DNA from: JBBDYH01 sp040901795
GTDB taxonomy: Bacteria > Planctomycetota > Planctomycetia > Pirellulales > JALHPA01
Direction: 5' to 3'
DNA length: 23,414 bases
Assembly (NCBI GenBank): GCA_040901795.1
Contig: JBBDYH010000088.1
Span: 1-23,414 of the forward strand
Shown: positions 1-7,316 of the stretch, in pieces
How the letters are laid out: each line of letters opens with the position of its first letter
Position numbering within the stretch: the stretch's first letter is position 1
Position numbers and translations under genes: made by a program
Notes under the pieces: generated by a model
What the model was told of the DNA's origin: nothing
Databases searched by the model: none
The model's input: only the letters and a program-made list of their open reading frames with translations

Positions 1-20
1 GGAATGGAAACGGGCCGCCC

Positions 21-515
21 ATGGACTCGTTGGAGGATGCCTTTGCGCGCTGGCAGGACGAGCTCTTGGGCACGTTGTACTACCTGGTGGGAAACCGCGA
101 GGACGCCCGCGACGCCTTGCAGGAGACGTTCGTGAAGTGTTGGCGGAAGCGGGAGGACCTCGGCGAAATCGAGAACCTGAAGGCCTGGATCTTTCGCGTG
201 GCGTTGAACACCGGGCGCGATGTGCGGTCGAGCGCCTGGCGACGGCGGCGGCAACCGCTCGCCGAAGGAGGGAGCATGCTGACCGTCGCTCATTGCAATC
301 CCCAGGCAGATGTCGAGCACGCCGAGGAGGTCGGGCGCGTGCGGAGGGCGCTCTTGGATCTGCGGCCGGAGGAGCAGGAGGTTTTCTTACTCCGTCAGAA
401 CGGCGAGTTGACGTATGAGGCGATTGGTGAGGCGATTGGGATTCCGCTGGGGACTGTGAAGACGCGGATGCGGCTGGCGATTGAAAAGCTGCGAGTGGCC
501 CTGGCAGGGGGGTGA
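21..515 (+). CDS. ECF-type RNA polymerase sigma factor (sigma-70 family)
   Basis: This 164-residue protein should direct core RNA polymerase to a small set of promoters. Region 2 lies at about residues 10-80 and includes GNREDARDALQETFVKCW, the usual sigma-2 core-binding and -10 helix. Region 4 lies at about residues 107-160 and has the helix-turn-helix TYEAIGEAIGIPLGTVKTRM that reads the -35 element. Regions 1 and 3 are absent, as is normal for extracytoplasmic-function sigma factors, and the length is typical. The frame stays open to the window edge, so an earlier start cannot be excluded, but the ATG at 21 gives a family-typical N terminus. The next gene, 70 nt downstream on the same strand, begins with an anti-sigma-like segment, so the pair probably forms a sigma/anti-sigma unit. 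Family assignment is firm; the regulon is unknown. Confidence 0.93.
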   Translation: MDSLEDAFARWQDELLGTLYYLVGNREDARDALQETFVKCWRKREDLGEIENLKAWIFRVALNTGRDVRSSAWRRRRQPLAEGGSMLTVAHCNPQADVEHAEEVGRVRRALLDLRPEEQEVFLLRQNGELTYEAIGEAIGIPLGTVKTRMRLAIEKLRVALAGG

Positions 516-550
516 GACTGGGAGACTGGGAGACTGGGAGACAGGGAGAC
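515..550. repeat. 8-bp tandem repeat between sigma factor and macroglobulin gene
   Basis: Three copies of AGACTGGG, a fourth with one change (AGACAGGG) and a partial fifth (AGAC) sit in line, starting at the last base of the sigma-factor stop codon. No function is evident. The array fills about half of the gap between the two genes and could vary in copy number by slippage. Confidence 0.85.
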
Positions 551-573
551 TTCGCGTTCGAAGGTGATTGTTT

Positions 574-580
574 GGGAGAG
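574..580 (+). promoter_or_regulatory. Ribosome binding site deciding the macroglobulin start
   Basis: GGGAGAG lies five bases before the ATG at 586. It is one of the few clear Shine-Dalgarno sites in the window and supports that ATG over the TTG at 568, which has no such site. Confidence 0.6.
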
Positions 581-585
581 TGAGC

Positions 586-3500
586 ATGTATGTAACTAGT
601 GATTCTGATCAACCTGACCAGCAAATGCTGGAATTGGTCTATGGACTGGTTTCGGAGGACGAAGCGGCTCGTCTGCGAGAGCAGATTGCAAATGAACCGG
701 CCGCAGGAGAAGCGTACGAGCGCGCGCAGCGGACGGCGAACGTGTTTTGCTCCGCCGCGAAATGGCGGGAACCGCCAATGGAAGCTTTGGCGTTGCGGGC
801 TGCGATACGAATGGGAAATGGGGAATGGCGAGTGCGGAATGGCTCAGTACGAAGTAAAGAGTACGGAGTACGGAGTACTGAAGACGGCGTGCCGGGTCCG
901 CTGTCTCAAGCCGCGTTGGGCGAGGATTCCATGGCGCCATTGCGGCAAGCCCTGCGATGGGCCATCGGTCTGGCGGCAACGGTGTTGTTCGCCTTCTTAC
1001 TCGGCGGTTACTTGCATCACCGAGGGCGATTGAGCGCGGTCGCCCAGCGGCATTTGCGCATGACCGTCACAGGTCCATCGCAATTGGCGCCCGGAGCGAG
1101 GAATGAGTTTCGGATCAAGACAACAGATATGCTCGGCGAGGCGCAGTCCGTGGCGCTGCAGTGCACCTTGCTTGATTCGGCGGGTCGAAAGCTGTTCGCC
1201 GAACAGGTGAACACGGATGCCAATGGACGATTTGAGCTGCGGGTGCCGAAAGACGCCGCCTTGCCGCCGGCGGCACGGTTGGAGGTGCTCGCTTTTCACG
1301 GCGATGAATCGTATCGGCTGGAAACAGCGCTGCCGGTGTCGCCGTATCGCTTTCTGACGCGGGTTTCGACCGACAAGCCGCTGTACCGCCCAGGTGAAGT
1401 CGTCCGCTACCGTTCGCTGACGCTGGGCCGGTTCGGCCTCGATACGCCGGGTGACTTGCCGGTGCATTTTGAGATTCAGGATCCCACTGGAGCGGTGGTC
1501 GCCGGCTCTGAGCGACAAGGGATTACCCAGCGCGGCGTTGGCAACGGCGAGTTTCCACTTCCAACGGACCGTCCCGGCGGCGAATATCGGCTCATTGCGC
1601 GCAGCCTCAACGGCGCGTTTCCTGAGGAGAAACGAACGTTGTATGTGCGTGAGTACCGCACGCCCCAGTTGAAGAAAGAATTGGAATTCATTCGCGACAG
1701 CTACACACCGGGGGACCGGGTAGCGGCGGATTTGTCGGTGAACAAGGCGCAAGGGGGACCCGCTGCGGCAGCGCAATTGACCGTGAGCGCGACCGTCGAC
1801 GGCCAGATGGTTTATCAGGCCTCCGACAAGGCAGGGCCGAATGGCGCCTTCCGCGTTGAGTTCGACTTGCCCAAGGAGATCGAACGCGGCGACGGCCAGC
1901 TTGCGATCCAGTGTGACGATGGGGGCGTGCGCGAAACGATCGCCAAAACGATCCCGATCAACTTGGGGAAGGTTGAACTGTATTTTTGTCCCGAAGGGGG
2001 CGACCTGGTCGCAGGTCTAGAGAACCGCGTTTATTTCAAGGCGACCAACCCGCTCGGCAAGCCGGTGCATGTCGAGGGAGCGCTCGTCGACGCATCAGGA
2101 ACGCAAATCGCGCAAATCGAAACCACGCATAAGGGGATGGGTTCGTTCGCGTTTACGCCGTCCGCCGAGGCGACGTACGACGTGCGGTTGAACAGGCCCG
2201 CGGACGTGACTACGGTGTCGAAGTTGCCAGAGCCGAACGCCGATCGTGCCATAGTGCTTTCGACGGGGGCAGGTGTTTTCGACGCGGATGAGCCGATTAA
2301 AGCTAGTTTGCGATCTGCAAAGAGGGACGTGCCGACGGTGATCGCGGCCTATTGCCGTGGAGTGCAGGTAGCTCACGAGATGGTGACTCTTGAAGAAGGA
2401 GCGAATACGGTCTCGCTGGCGGTTTCGCCGGAAGCCTCGGGAGTGATTCGGTTGACGGTGTACGATTACAGCCACGATGAACAGGGCGCCGTGCCGCGGG
2501 CGATTGCCGAACGATTGGTGTATCGGAAGCCGGATCGGCGGCTGCAGATTCGCGTCGCGGACCACGCCGAGAAATACGCGCCGGGTGACACGGTGGAGCT
2601 GTCGTTGTTGGCGTTGAACGAGGCAGGCAAACCGGCGAAATCGGCGGTGTTCGGCTGCGCGGTCGTCGATGACTCGCTGTTGAAACTGGCCGACGACGAT
2701 TCGCCGGCGATGCCGACACATTTCTACCTCACCAGCGAAGTCGAAAAGCCGGAAGATCTGGAGAAAGCGGATTTCTATTTGACCGATAACCCGCAGGCCG
2801 ACGAGGCGCTTGATCTGTTGCTGGGTACGCAGGGCTGGCGGCGGTTCGTCGAGCAGAGTTTGGAAGAGCTGCAACAGAAGGCCAAGGAGGCCGGCCAGCC
2901 TGTCAAACCAGCGCCACCGGTCGAGCGATTGTTGGCACTGGGCGGCGCGGCGTTGCCGCCGACGGTGCTCGACAATCTGGATGAAGTGCGCGTTCAGTAC
3001 GAACGAGCACGGGAAGAGGCGGAGTGGGACCATCGCGCCAGTGTGGCGCAGTTGAGCCGTGCGGCAAGCTATGGTGGCATCGTGCTCGGCACCCTCTTAA
3101 TCGCAGTGAACGTCGCGCCGTATCTGCGCCGATCGCGCGATTGGAGTTGGCTTGCGGCGTCGCAACGCTTTGGGCCGGCGCTGGCCGCGGCGGGGCTGTG
3201 CATTGTCGTGAGTTTGCTCTGGAACCCTGCCAGTTGGGACTTGCCGGAGTCGAACCTGGTGGCGCTCGAGGAATTCAAGCTGCGGCCCATTGCGATGTCC
3301 AACCCCACGGGCGAAGTGTCGTTAGGGCTTGCGCTCAATGGGAATTTGGCCGGCAGGAGTCTGAATCGGGTTGAGAACTATTGGTATTTTGGCCGCGGCG
3401 AGCCGTGGGGCGACGTGACTTGGGGAAAGCGGCTTGGCGAACAGCACCAGCTCGCGTACTTCGACATGTATCGCTTCGACGATCGCGACAAGGCGCTGAA

Positions 3501-5985
3501 ACTTCGCACTGGTGCGTTGGGCGACGTCCAAATTGAATTCCTTGAGGGACTGGATCAAATTGTCATTCGCGGCCACCCCCGGGATGTGGAGCGCGTTACG
3601 GAGATCATCCGGCAGATTGAGGCGGCCGCGGTTCCTGGTCAGCAGCCTGAGGCACTCGCCAAGTTAAGCACGCTAGACCGACGGTGGCACTTTGCCAATG
3701 GAAACCAGTACGGCTATTCGTTAAGTGGCGACGCGAAGTCCGGAGACTACGACGCGCTGTACGACGAGGCTGCCGTCGAGCTATTCGAGCGGCGGATCAA
3801 GCAACTCCGCTTCCCGGTTCGGGAGTATGCGCATCAGCATGTCGCAAGCGAAAACGGCGTGCGGACCGACTTTGCTGAGACGGTTTATTGGCATCCGCTG
3901 TTGATCAGCGACGAGAACGGCCAGGCGACGGTTAAGTTCGAACTGTCGGATTCGGTTACTTCATACCGCGTGCAGACCGAAGCCCACGATGGCGCGGGTC
4001 GAATCGGAACGGGGGATGGTGAGATCCTGTCGCGGCTGCCGTTTGCCGTCGAGCCGAAGCTGCCGTTGGAAGTGAACGCGGGCGATCGGATTGAGCTGCC
4101 GGTGGCGGTCAGCAACGACTCTTCGCAGCCGCTGGAAACGGCGCTGTCGTGCACGGTCGGCGGCAGTGCAGACCGCACACTCCGTGTGCGGGACGGCGCA
4201 CGGAGTGTGCCTACTCCATTGGGCCTGCTGAAGCTCGAGGATAGCAGCGAACAGCGGCTGGCCGTGGCTCCCGGTAGCCGCGCGCGAACGTACTTCACAC
4301 TGGACGTGGTCGGCCAGAAGGGAACGGCGGAAGTTGAAGTCCGCGGCGAGGCCGGATCGCACGCCGATGCCAAGCGGCAATCGATCCGCGTCGTTCCGCC
4401 GGGCTTTCCGATGGCCGAATCGTACGCCGGCCGGATCGATGGCGAGCAGGAAGTCACGATTGATCTGCCGGAGAGCGTGATTCCCGGCACGCTTGAGGTC
4501 ACGCTCGCCGCCTATCCCTCGACGCTCGCTACGCTGCAAAGTGGCCTGGAAGGGATTTTACGGGAGCCGAGCGGCTGCTTCGAGCAGGCATCGAGCTCGA
4601 ACTATCCGAATTTGCTGCTGTTGCAGTATCTCGAAGAGCACAAGGTCAGCCAGCCGGAGCTCATGCGCCGCGGGAAAGAGTTTCTGCAGGCGGGATATTC
4701 CAAGCTGACTGGCTACGAGTGCAAGAACCGCGGGTTTGAGTGGTTTGGCGCCGATCCAGGGCACGAGGCACTGACGGCGTATGGCTTGATGGAGTTTCGC
4801 GACATGGCGAAAGTTTACGACGTCGATCCGGCGCTCTTGGATCGTACGGCGGAGTGGCTCTTGGGGCGCCGCGATGGTAATGGGGGCTTTCGGCGGAACG
4901 AGAAGAAGCTCGACGGCTTTGGGTCGGCGCCGGACCAGATCACCAATGCGTACATTGTGTGGGCGCTTTGCGAGTCGGGGCAGGAAGGTATTGAGAAGGA
5001 ATTAGAGAATGTTATCGAGCACGCCCGCGGCTCGAACGACGCGTATGAGGTCGCGCTCGCAGCAGCGTCGGCCGTCGACGGCAAGCGACTCGATGAAGGG
5101 CGCGACCTGCTGGGCAAGCTGGTTACTCTGCAAGACAGGGAGGGCAGGCTGATTGGCAAGGAAGGCTCGATCACGCGCAGCGGTGGGGAAGCATTGGCGA
5201 TCGAGACGACGGCGCTGGCCGCTCTGGCCTGGCTCAAGCTGCCCGAGTTCCGCGAGCAGGCCAATCGGGCGATCGACTGGATTGTGCGTAATCGTTCGGG
5301 AGATGGCAGTTTCGGCTCGACGCAGGCAACGATTCTGGCTCTCAAGGCGCTCGTCGAGCATGCCAAGGTGAACCGAGCGACCGTCGCGGCGGGCGAGGTG
5401 ATCGTCAAGCACGGCGATCGGGTGATCGGTACGCAGACGTTTGGCGCGAATGCGGTGAACACGATTCGGCTGGCCGGCCTGGAGGGGGAGCTTACGCCAG
5501 GCAAGAACGAACTGACGATCAGCCTCACCGGCGAAAACCAGATGCCGTACACGATCGACGTGAGCTATCGGGCGAAGCAGCCGGAAAGTCATCCGGAGTG
5601 TGCAGTCGAGCTGTCGACGAAACTGGCTGCCACAGAAGTCAAGGCGGGCGAAACCGTCGCTTTGGAGGCCGAGCTAGTCAACAAGACTAATCACGGACAG
5701 CCGATGACGGTGGCGATCCTTGGACTGCCGGCGGGTTTGCAGCCGCGGGCGGACCAGCTCGAAGAGTTAAAGAAGGCGGGCACGGTCGATTACTTTGAGA
5801 CGCGGGCCCGCGAAGTGATCTGCTACTGGCGCTCGTTGGCGCCGAACAAACGCGTGCCGCTGCGGCTGGATCTGGTCGCCGAGTGGCCGGGTAGGTACAC
5901 AGGGCCGGCAAGCCGGGCGTATCTCTATTACACAGCAGAACAAAAGCACTGGGTGGCGCCGCTGGCGGTGAAGATCGCGCGCTGA
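586..5985 (+). CDS. Membrane-anchored anti-sigma / alpha-2-macroglobulin fusion protein
   Basis: This 1799-residue protein combines three parts. Residues about 10-60 (LELVYGLVSEDEAARLREQI and on) resemble the cytoplasmic head of anti-sigma factors. A transmembrane helix spans about 124-143. The rest is an extracytoplasmic alpha-2-macroglobulin with macroglobulin repeats (STDKPLYRPGE near 265), a bait/complement-type region and a thioester domain. The thioester motif GCFEQ is intact, with Cys at about 1331 and Gln at about 1334, so covalent trapping of a protease is plausible. A second membrane hairpin (about 830-847 and 862-879, with a basic loop) interrupts the ectodomain. A short segment at about 979-1012 looks like the small domains found in secretins. 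The ATG at 586 is preceded by GGGAGAG five bases upstream, which favours it over an in-frame TTG at 568. Dispersed repeats are translated within it at 811-880 and 4170-4217. The macroglobulin call is firm, the anti-sigma call moderate. Confidence 0.88.
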   Translation: MYVTSDSDQPDQQMLELVYGLVSEDEAARLREQIANEPAAGEAYERAQRTANVFCSAAKWREPPMEALALRAAIRMGNGEWRVRNGSVRSKEYGVRSTEDGVPGPLSQAALGEDSMAPLRQALRWAIGLAATVLFAFLLGGYLHHRGRLSAVAQRHLRMTVTGPSQLAPGARNEFRIKTTDMLGEAQSVALQCTLLDSAGRKLFAEQVNTDANGRFELRVPKDAALPPAARLEVLAFHGDESYRLETALPVSPYRFLTRVSTDKPLYRPGEVVRYRSLTLGRFGLDTPGDLPVHFEIQDPTGAVVAGSERQGITQRGVGNGEFPLPTDRPGGEYRLIARSLNGAFPEEKRTLYVREYRTPQLKKELEFIRDSYTPGDRVAADLSVNKAQGGPAAAAQLTVSATVDGQMVYQASDKAGPNGAFRVEFDLPKEIERGDGQLAIQCDDGGVRETIAKTIPINLGKVELYFCPEGGDLVAGLENRVYFKATNPLGKPVHVEGALVDASGTQIAQIETTHKGMGSFAFTPSAEATYDVRLNRPADVTTVSKLPEPNADRAIVLSTGAGVFDADEPIKASLRSAKRDVPTVIAAYCRGVQVAHEMVTLEEGANTVSLAVSPEASGVIRLTVYDYSHDEQGAVPRAIAERLVYRKPDRRLQIRVADHAEKYAPGDTVELSLLALNEAGKPAKSAVFGCAVVDDSLLKLADDDSPAMPTHFYLTSEVEKPEDLEKADFYLTDNPQADEALDLLLGTQGWRRFVEQSLEELQQKAKEAGQPVKPAPPVERLLALGGAALPPTVLDNLDEVRVQYERAREEAEWDHRASVAQLSRAASYGGIVLGTLLIAVNVAPYLRRSRDWSWLAASQRFGPALAAAGLCIVVSLLWNPASWDLPESNLVALEEFKLRPIAMSNPTGEVSLGLALNGNLAGRSLNRVENYWYFGRGEPWGDVTWGKRLGEQHQLAYFDMYRFDDRDKALKLRTGALGDVQIEFLEGLDQIVIRGHPRDVERVTEIIRQIEAAAVPGQQPEALAKLSTLDRRWHFANGNQYGYSLSGDAKSGDYDALYDEAAVELFERRIKQLRFPVREYAHQHVASENGVRTDFAETVYWHPLLISDENGQATVKFELSDSVTSYRVQTEAHDGAGRIGTGDGEILSRLPFAVEPKLPLEVNAGDRIELPVAVSNDSSQPLETALSCTVGGSADRTLRVRDGARSVPTPLGLLKLEDSSEQRLAVAPGSRARTYFTLDVVGQKGTAEVEVRGEAGSHADAKRQSIRVVPPGFPMAESYAGRIDGEQEVTIDLPESVIPGTLEVTLAAYPSTLATLQSGLEGILREPSGCFEQASSSNYPNLLLLQYLEEHKVSQPELMRRGKEFLQAGYSKLTGYECKNRGFEWFGADPGHEALTAYGLMEFRDMAKVYDVDPALLDRTAEWLLGRRDGNGGFRRNEKKLDGFGSAPDQITNAYIVWALCESGQEGIEKELENVIEHARGSNDAYEVALAAASAVDGKRLDEGRDLLGKLVTLQDREGRLIGKEGSITRSGGEALAIETTALAALAWLKLPEFREQANRAIDWIVRNRSGDGSFGSTQATILALKALVEHAKVNRATVAAGEVIVKHGDRVIGTQTFGANAVNTIRLAGLEGELTPGKNELTISLTGENQMPYTIDVSYRAKQPESHPECAVELSTKLAATEVKAGETVALEAELVNKTNHGQPMTVAILGLPAGLQPRADQLEELKKAGTVDYFETRAREVICYWRSLAPNKRVPLRLDLVAEWPGRYTGPASRAYLYYTAEQKHWVAPLAVKIAR
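811..880. repeat. Dispersed repeat translated in the macroglobulin linker
   Basis: Within the coding region, GGAATGG-type units (811-842) are followed by GAGTACGGAGTACGGAGTACT-type units (848-880). Both word types recur elsewhere in the window: TTCCCCATT words at 11938-11973 are the reverse complement of the first, and AGTACGAAGTAC words at 8793-8827 match the second. The stretch encodes about residues 76-100, between the anti-sigma-like head and the first membrane helix, so it looks like repeat DNA absorbed into a flexible linker. Confidence 0.65.
4170..4217. repeat. Palindromic repeat inside the macroglobulin coding region
   Basis: GCACACTCCGTGTGC is followed seven bases later by GCACGGAGTGTGCC, a near inverted copy, and then CTACTCC. 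Almost the same order of words occurs at 19165-19218 after a stop codon. Here it is read in frame as about residues 1196-1211 of the macroglobulin, between beta-rich segments. The two copies are too alike to be chance, which points to a mobile or recombining repeat family. Confidence 0.8.
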
Positions 5986-6048
5986 TGTTCCGTGAAGCGA
6001 TCGATTCGCTGACTTGAAGTGGCGACGGTAAAATGAGGCATTTGCATC

Positions 6049-6759
6049 GTGCCTCTTACGCTGGACGCCAAAGTGACTCAGGAGTTTGACTCCTCGCGCA
6101 GTTCTGACTCGCAGCCGCCCAACACGCTTGCCGCTGCGCTTGCGCGGCATGGGATTGAGCTTGAGGAGGAGCAGGTCGCGTTGCTCGACCGCTTCGCAAC
6201 GGCGCTATGGTCGTGGAACGAAAAGCTCAATCTCACCCGGCACACGGATTACGAGAAGTTCGTTACGCGCGACGTGGTGGACAGCCAGTGGCTGGAGCGG
6301 TTCTTGGATTCGGCCGAGCGCGTGCTCGACGTCGGTACCGGGGGCGGAGTGCCGGGTGTGATCCTGGCCATCCTGCGGCCGGATCTTGAAGTGTCGCTTT
6401 GTGAATCGATCGCCAAGAAGGCGCGCGCTGTGGAAGATATCGTGCAGCAAGTTGGTCTGCCGATCGAGGTTCAGCACGCTCGCGCGGAAGAACTGCTTGT
6501 GAATCACGAGTACGACACGTTGGTCGTGCGGGCGGTGGCCCCGCTGGAGAAGCTGCTCGCTTGGTTTAAGCCACATTGGGGTTCGTTTCATCGGCTGTTG
6601 GTCATCAAGGGTCCTGCCTGGGTTCAAGAGCGCGCCGCGGCCCAGGAAAAGAAGCTGCTGCGCGGCGTGCGGATCAACGTTTTGGCGACCTACCCGCTGC
6701 CGGGGACGGAGTCGGAGAGCGTAGTATTGGAGGTGCGGTCGTCCGCCGACCGACTATAG
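6049..6759 (+). CDS. rsmG: 16S rRNA (guanine-N7)-methyltransferase RsmG
   Basis: This 236-residue protein should transfer a methyl group from S-adenosylmethionine to N7 of the conserved guanine at position 527 of 16S rRNA (E. coli numbering) on the small ribosomal subunit. The SAM-binding loop VLDVGTGGGVPGVILA lies at about residues 92-107, followed by the acidic strand end E119. The family segments YDTLVVRAVAPLEKLLAW and LLVIKGPAW are both present. The start is a GTG at 6049; the nearby upstream ATG is in another frame and no clear ribosome site is seen. The first 25 or so residues look like an unconserved extension. The gene stands alone rather than beside gidA or parAB. Its last 6 bases overlap the end of the convergent small gene on the other strand. 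Loss of this enzyme is known to give low-level streptomycin resistance in other bacteria. Confidence 0.93.
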   Translation: MPLTLDAKVTQEFDSSRSSDSQPPNTLAAALARHGIELEEEQVALLDRFATALWSWNEKLNLTRHTDYEKFVTRDVVDSQWLERFLDSAERVLDVGTGGGVPGVILAILRPDLEVSLCESIAKKARAVEDIVQQVGLPIEVQHARAEELLVNHEYDTLVVRAVAPLEKLLAWFKPHWGSFHRLLVIKGPAWVQERAAAQEKKLLRGVRINVLATYPLPGTESESVVLEVRSSADRL

Positions 6760-7074
6760 CACTTCGATCGGATACGTTGCCAACCAAATGTCGATTTGTT
6801 GAAATCTGGCCTTGAGCCGCTCCTTGTATCCAATAAAGAATTGGCGGCTTTCAGGCGTATCATCCACGTCCACGAAGACACGAATCAGGTCGTCGCGATA
6901 CGGTTGCCCTTCGTAGTGCCAAGTGCCGCGGATTGTCTGCGTCTCGCAGGAAACAGCGCCGAATTGTGTCTCCAATTCCACCAGCGTTGTGGATATCAGA
7001 TCATCCGGAACCGCTTGGCCATCATTGAATCGCAGGGGAAGCAGCAACTCGAAACGCCGAACCGATTTGCTCAT
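6754..7074 (-). CDS. Conserved hypothetical protein, 106 residues
   Basis: The family is not recognised with certainty. The protein is soluble, without signal peptide or membrane segment, and mixes charged and hydrophobic residues in a way typical of a folded alpha/beta domain (RRFELLLPLRFNDGQAVPDD near the start, then a well-ordered helix-rich end KERLKARFQQIDIWLATY). Codon use and composition look like genuine coding sequence. It overlaps the end of rsmG by 6 bases on the opposite strand, and its own start lies 53 bases inside the preceding small gene on the same strand, so the two are probably translated together. I recall similar pairs of small proteins in other bacterial genomes but cannot name a function. 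A role as a small partner-binding or toxin-antitoxin type pair is only a guess. Confidence 0.65.
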   Translation of the reverse strand: MSKSVRRFELLLPLRFNDGQAVPDDLISTTLVELETQFGAVSCETQTIRGTWHYEGQPYRDDLIRVFVDVDDTPESRQFFIGYKERLKARFQQIDIWLATYPIEVL

Positions 7075-7246
7075 AAGTGGCCGGACCCTCGACGGTAAAG
7101 GCCATGCCTTCCTGGGCTAGAAACGGTAACGCGGACTCCGGAACGAGCAGTTCTCCCGTTGCCCAGCTCTTGAATGAGAAGCGACCGGCGAGCCGGCCTA
7201 AAGCCGTTCGTTTGTTCGCATCGTCTGAAAAGCGTATCAGGATCAT
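7022..7246 (-). CDS. Conserved small hypothetical protein, 74 residues
   Basis: The product begins MILIRFSDDANKRTALGRLA and ends in the other gene's start region. The frame is open further upstream to 7348, but that extension would run into the DUF1501 gene and has a Trp/Cys-rich composition unlike a protein start, so the ATG at 7246 is preferred. No clear ribosome site precedes it. The segment FKSWATGELLVPESALPFLAQEG suggests a small globular domain; no membrane segment is present. It precedes, and overlaps by 53 bases, the 106-residue gene, which suggests a co-translated two-component pair. The function is unknown. Confidence 0.55.
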   Translation of the reverse strand: MILIRFSDDANKRTALGRLAGRFSFKSWATGELLVPESALPFLAQEGMAFTVEGPATYEQIGSAFRVAASPAIQ

Positions 7247-7316
7247 GCGTCGAATTATCCAATGTTTCTCGAGCCAATGGCAGCCGTCGAAATTATACCA
7301 TTTCCGGCTGGCTAGC

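Noticed and set aside
515..550. Possible CRISPR array
   Set aside because: Units are 8 bases with no spacers and no cas genes are present.
568..585. TTG start giving six extra residues for the macroglobulin fusion
   Set aside because: The ATG at 586 has a good ribosome site at the right distance; the TTG has none.
2095..3033. 312-codon open frame on the minus strand within the macroglobulin gene
   Set aside because: Arg/His/Gln-rich low-quality translation opposite a well-supported gene.
5986..6048. Terminator after the macroglobulin gene
   Set aside because: Only a weak 5-bp stem (AGCGA/TCGCT) without a U-tract is visible.
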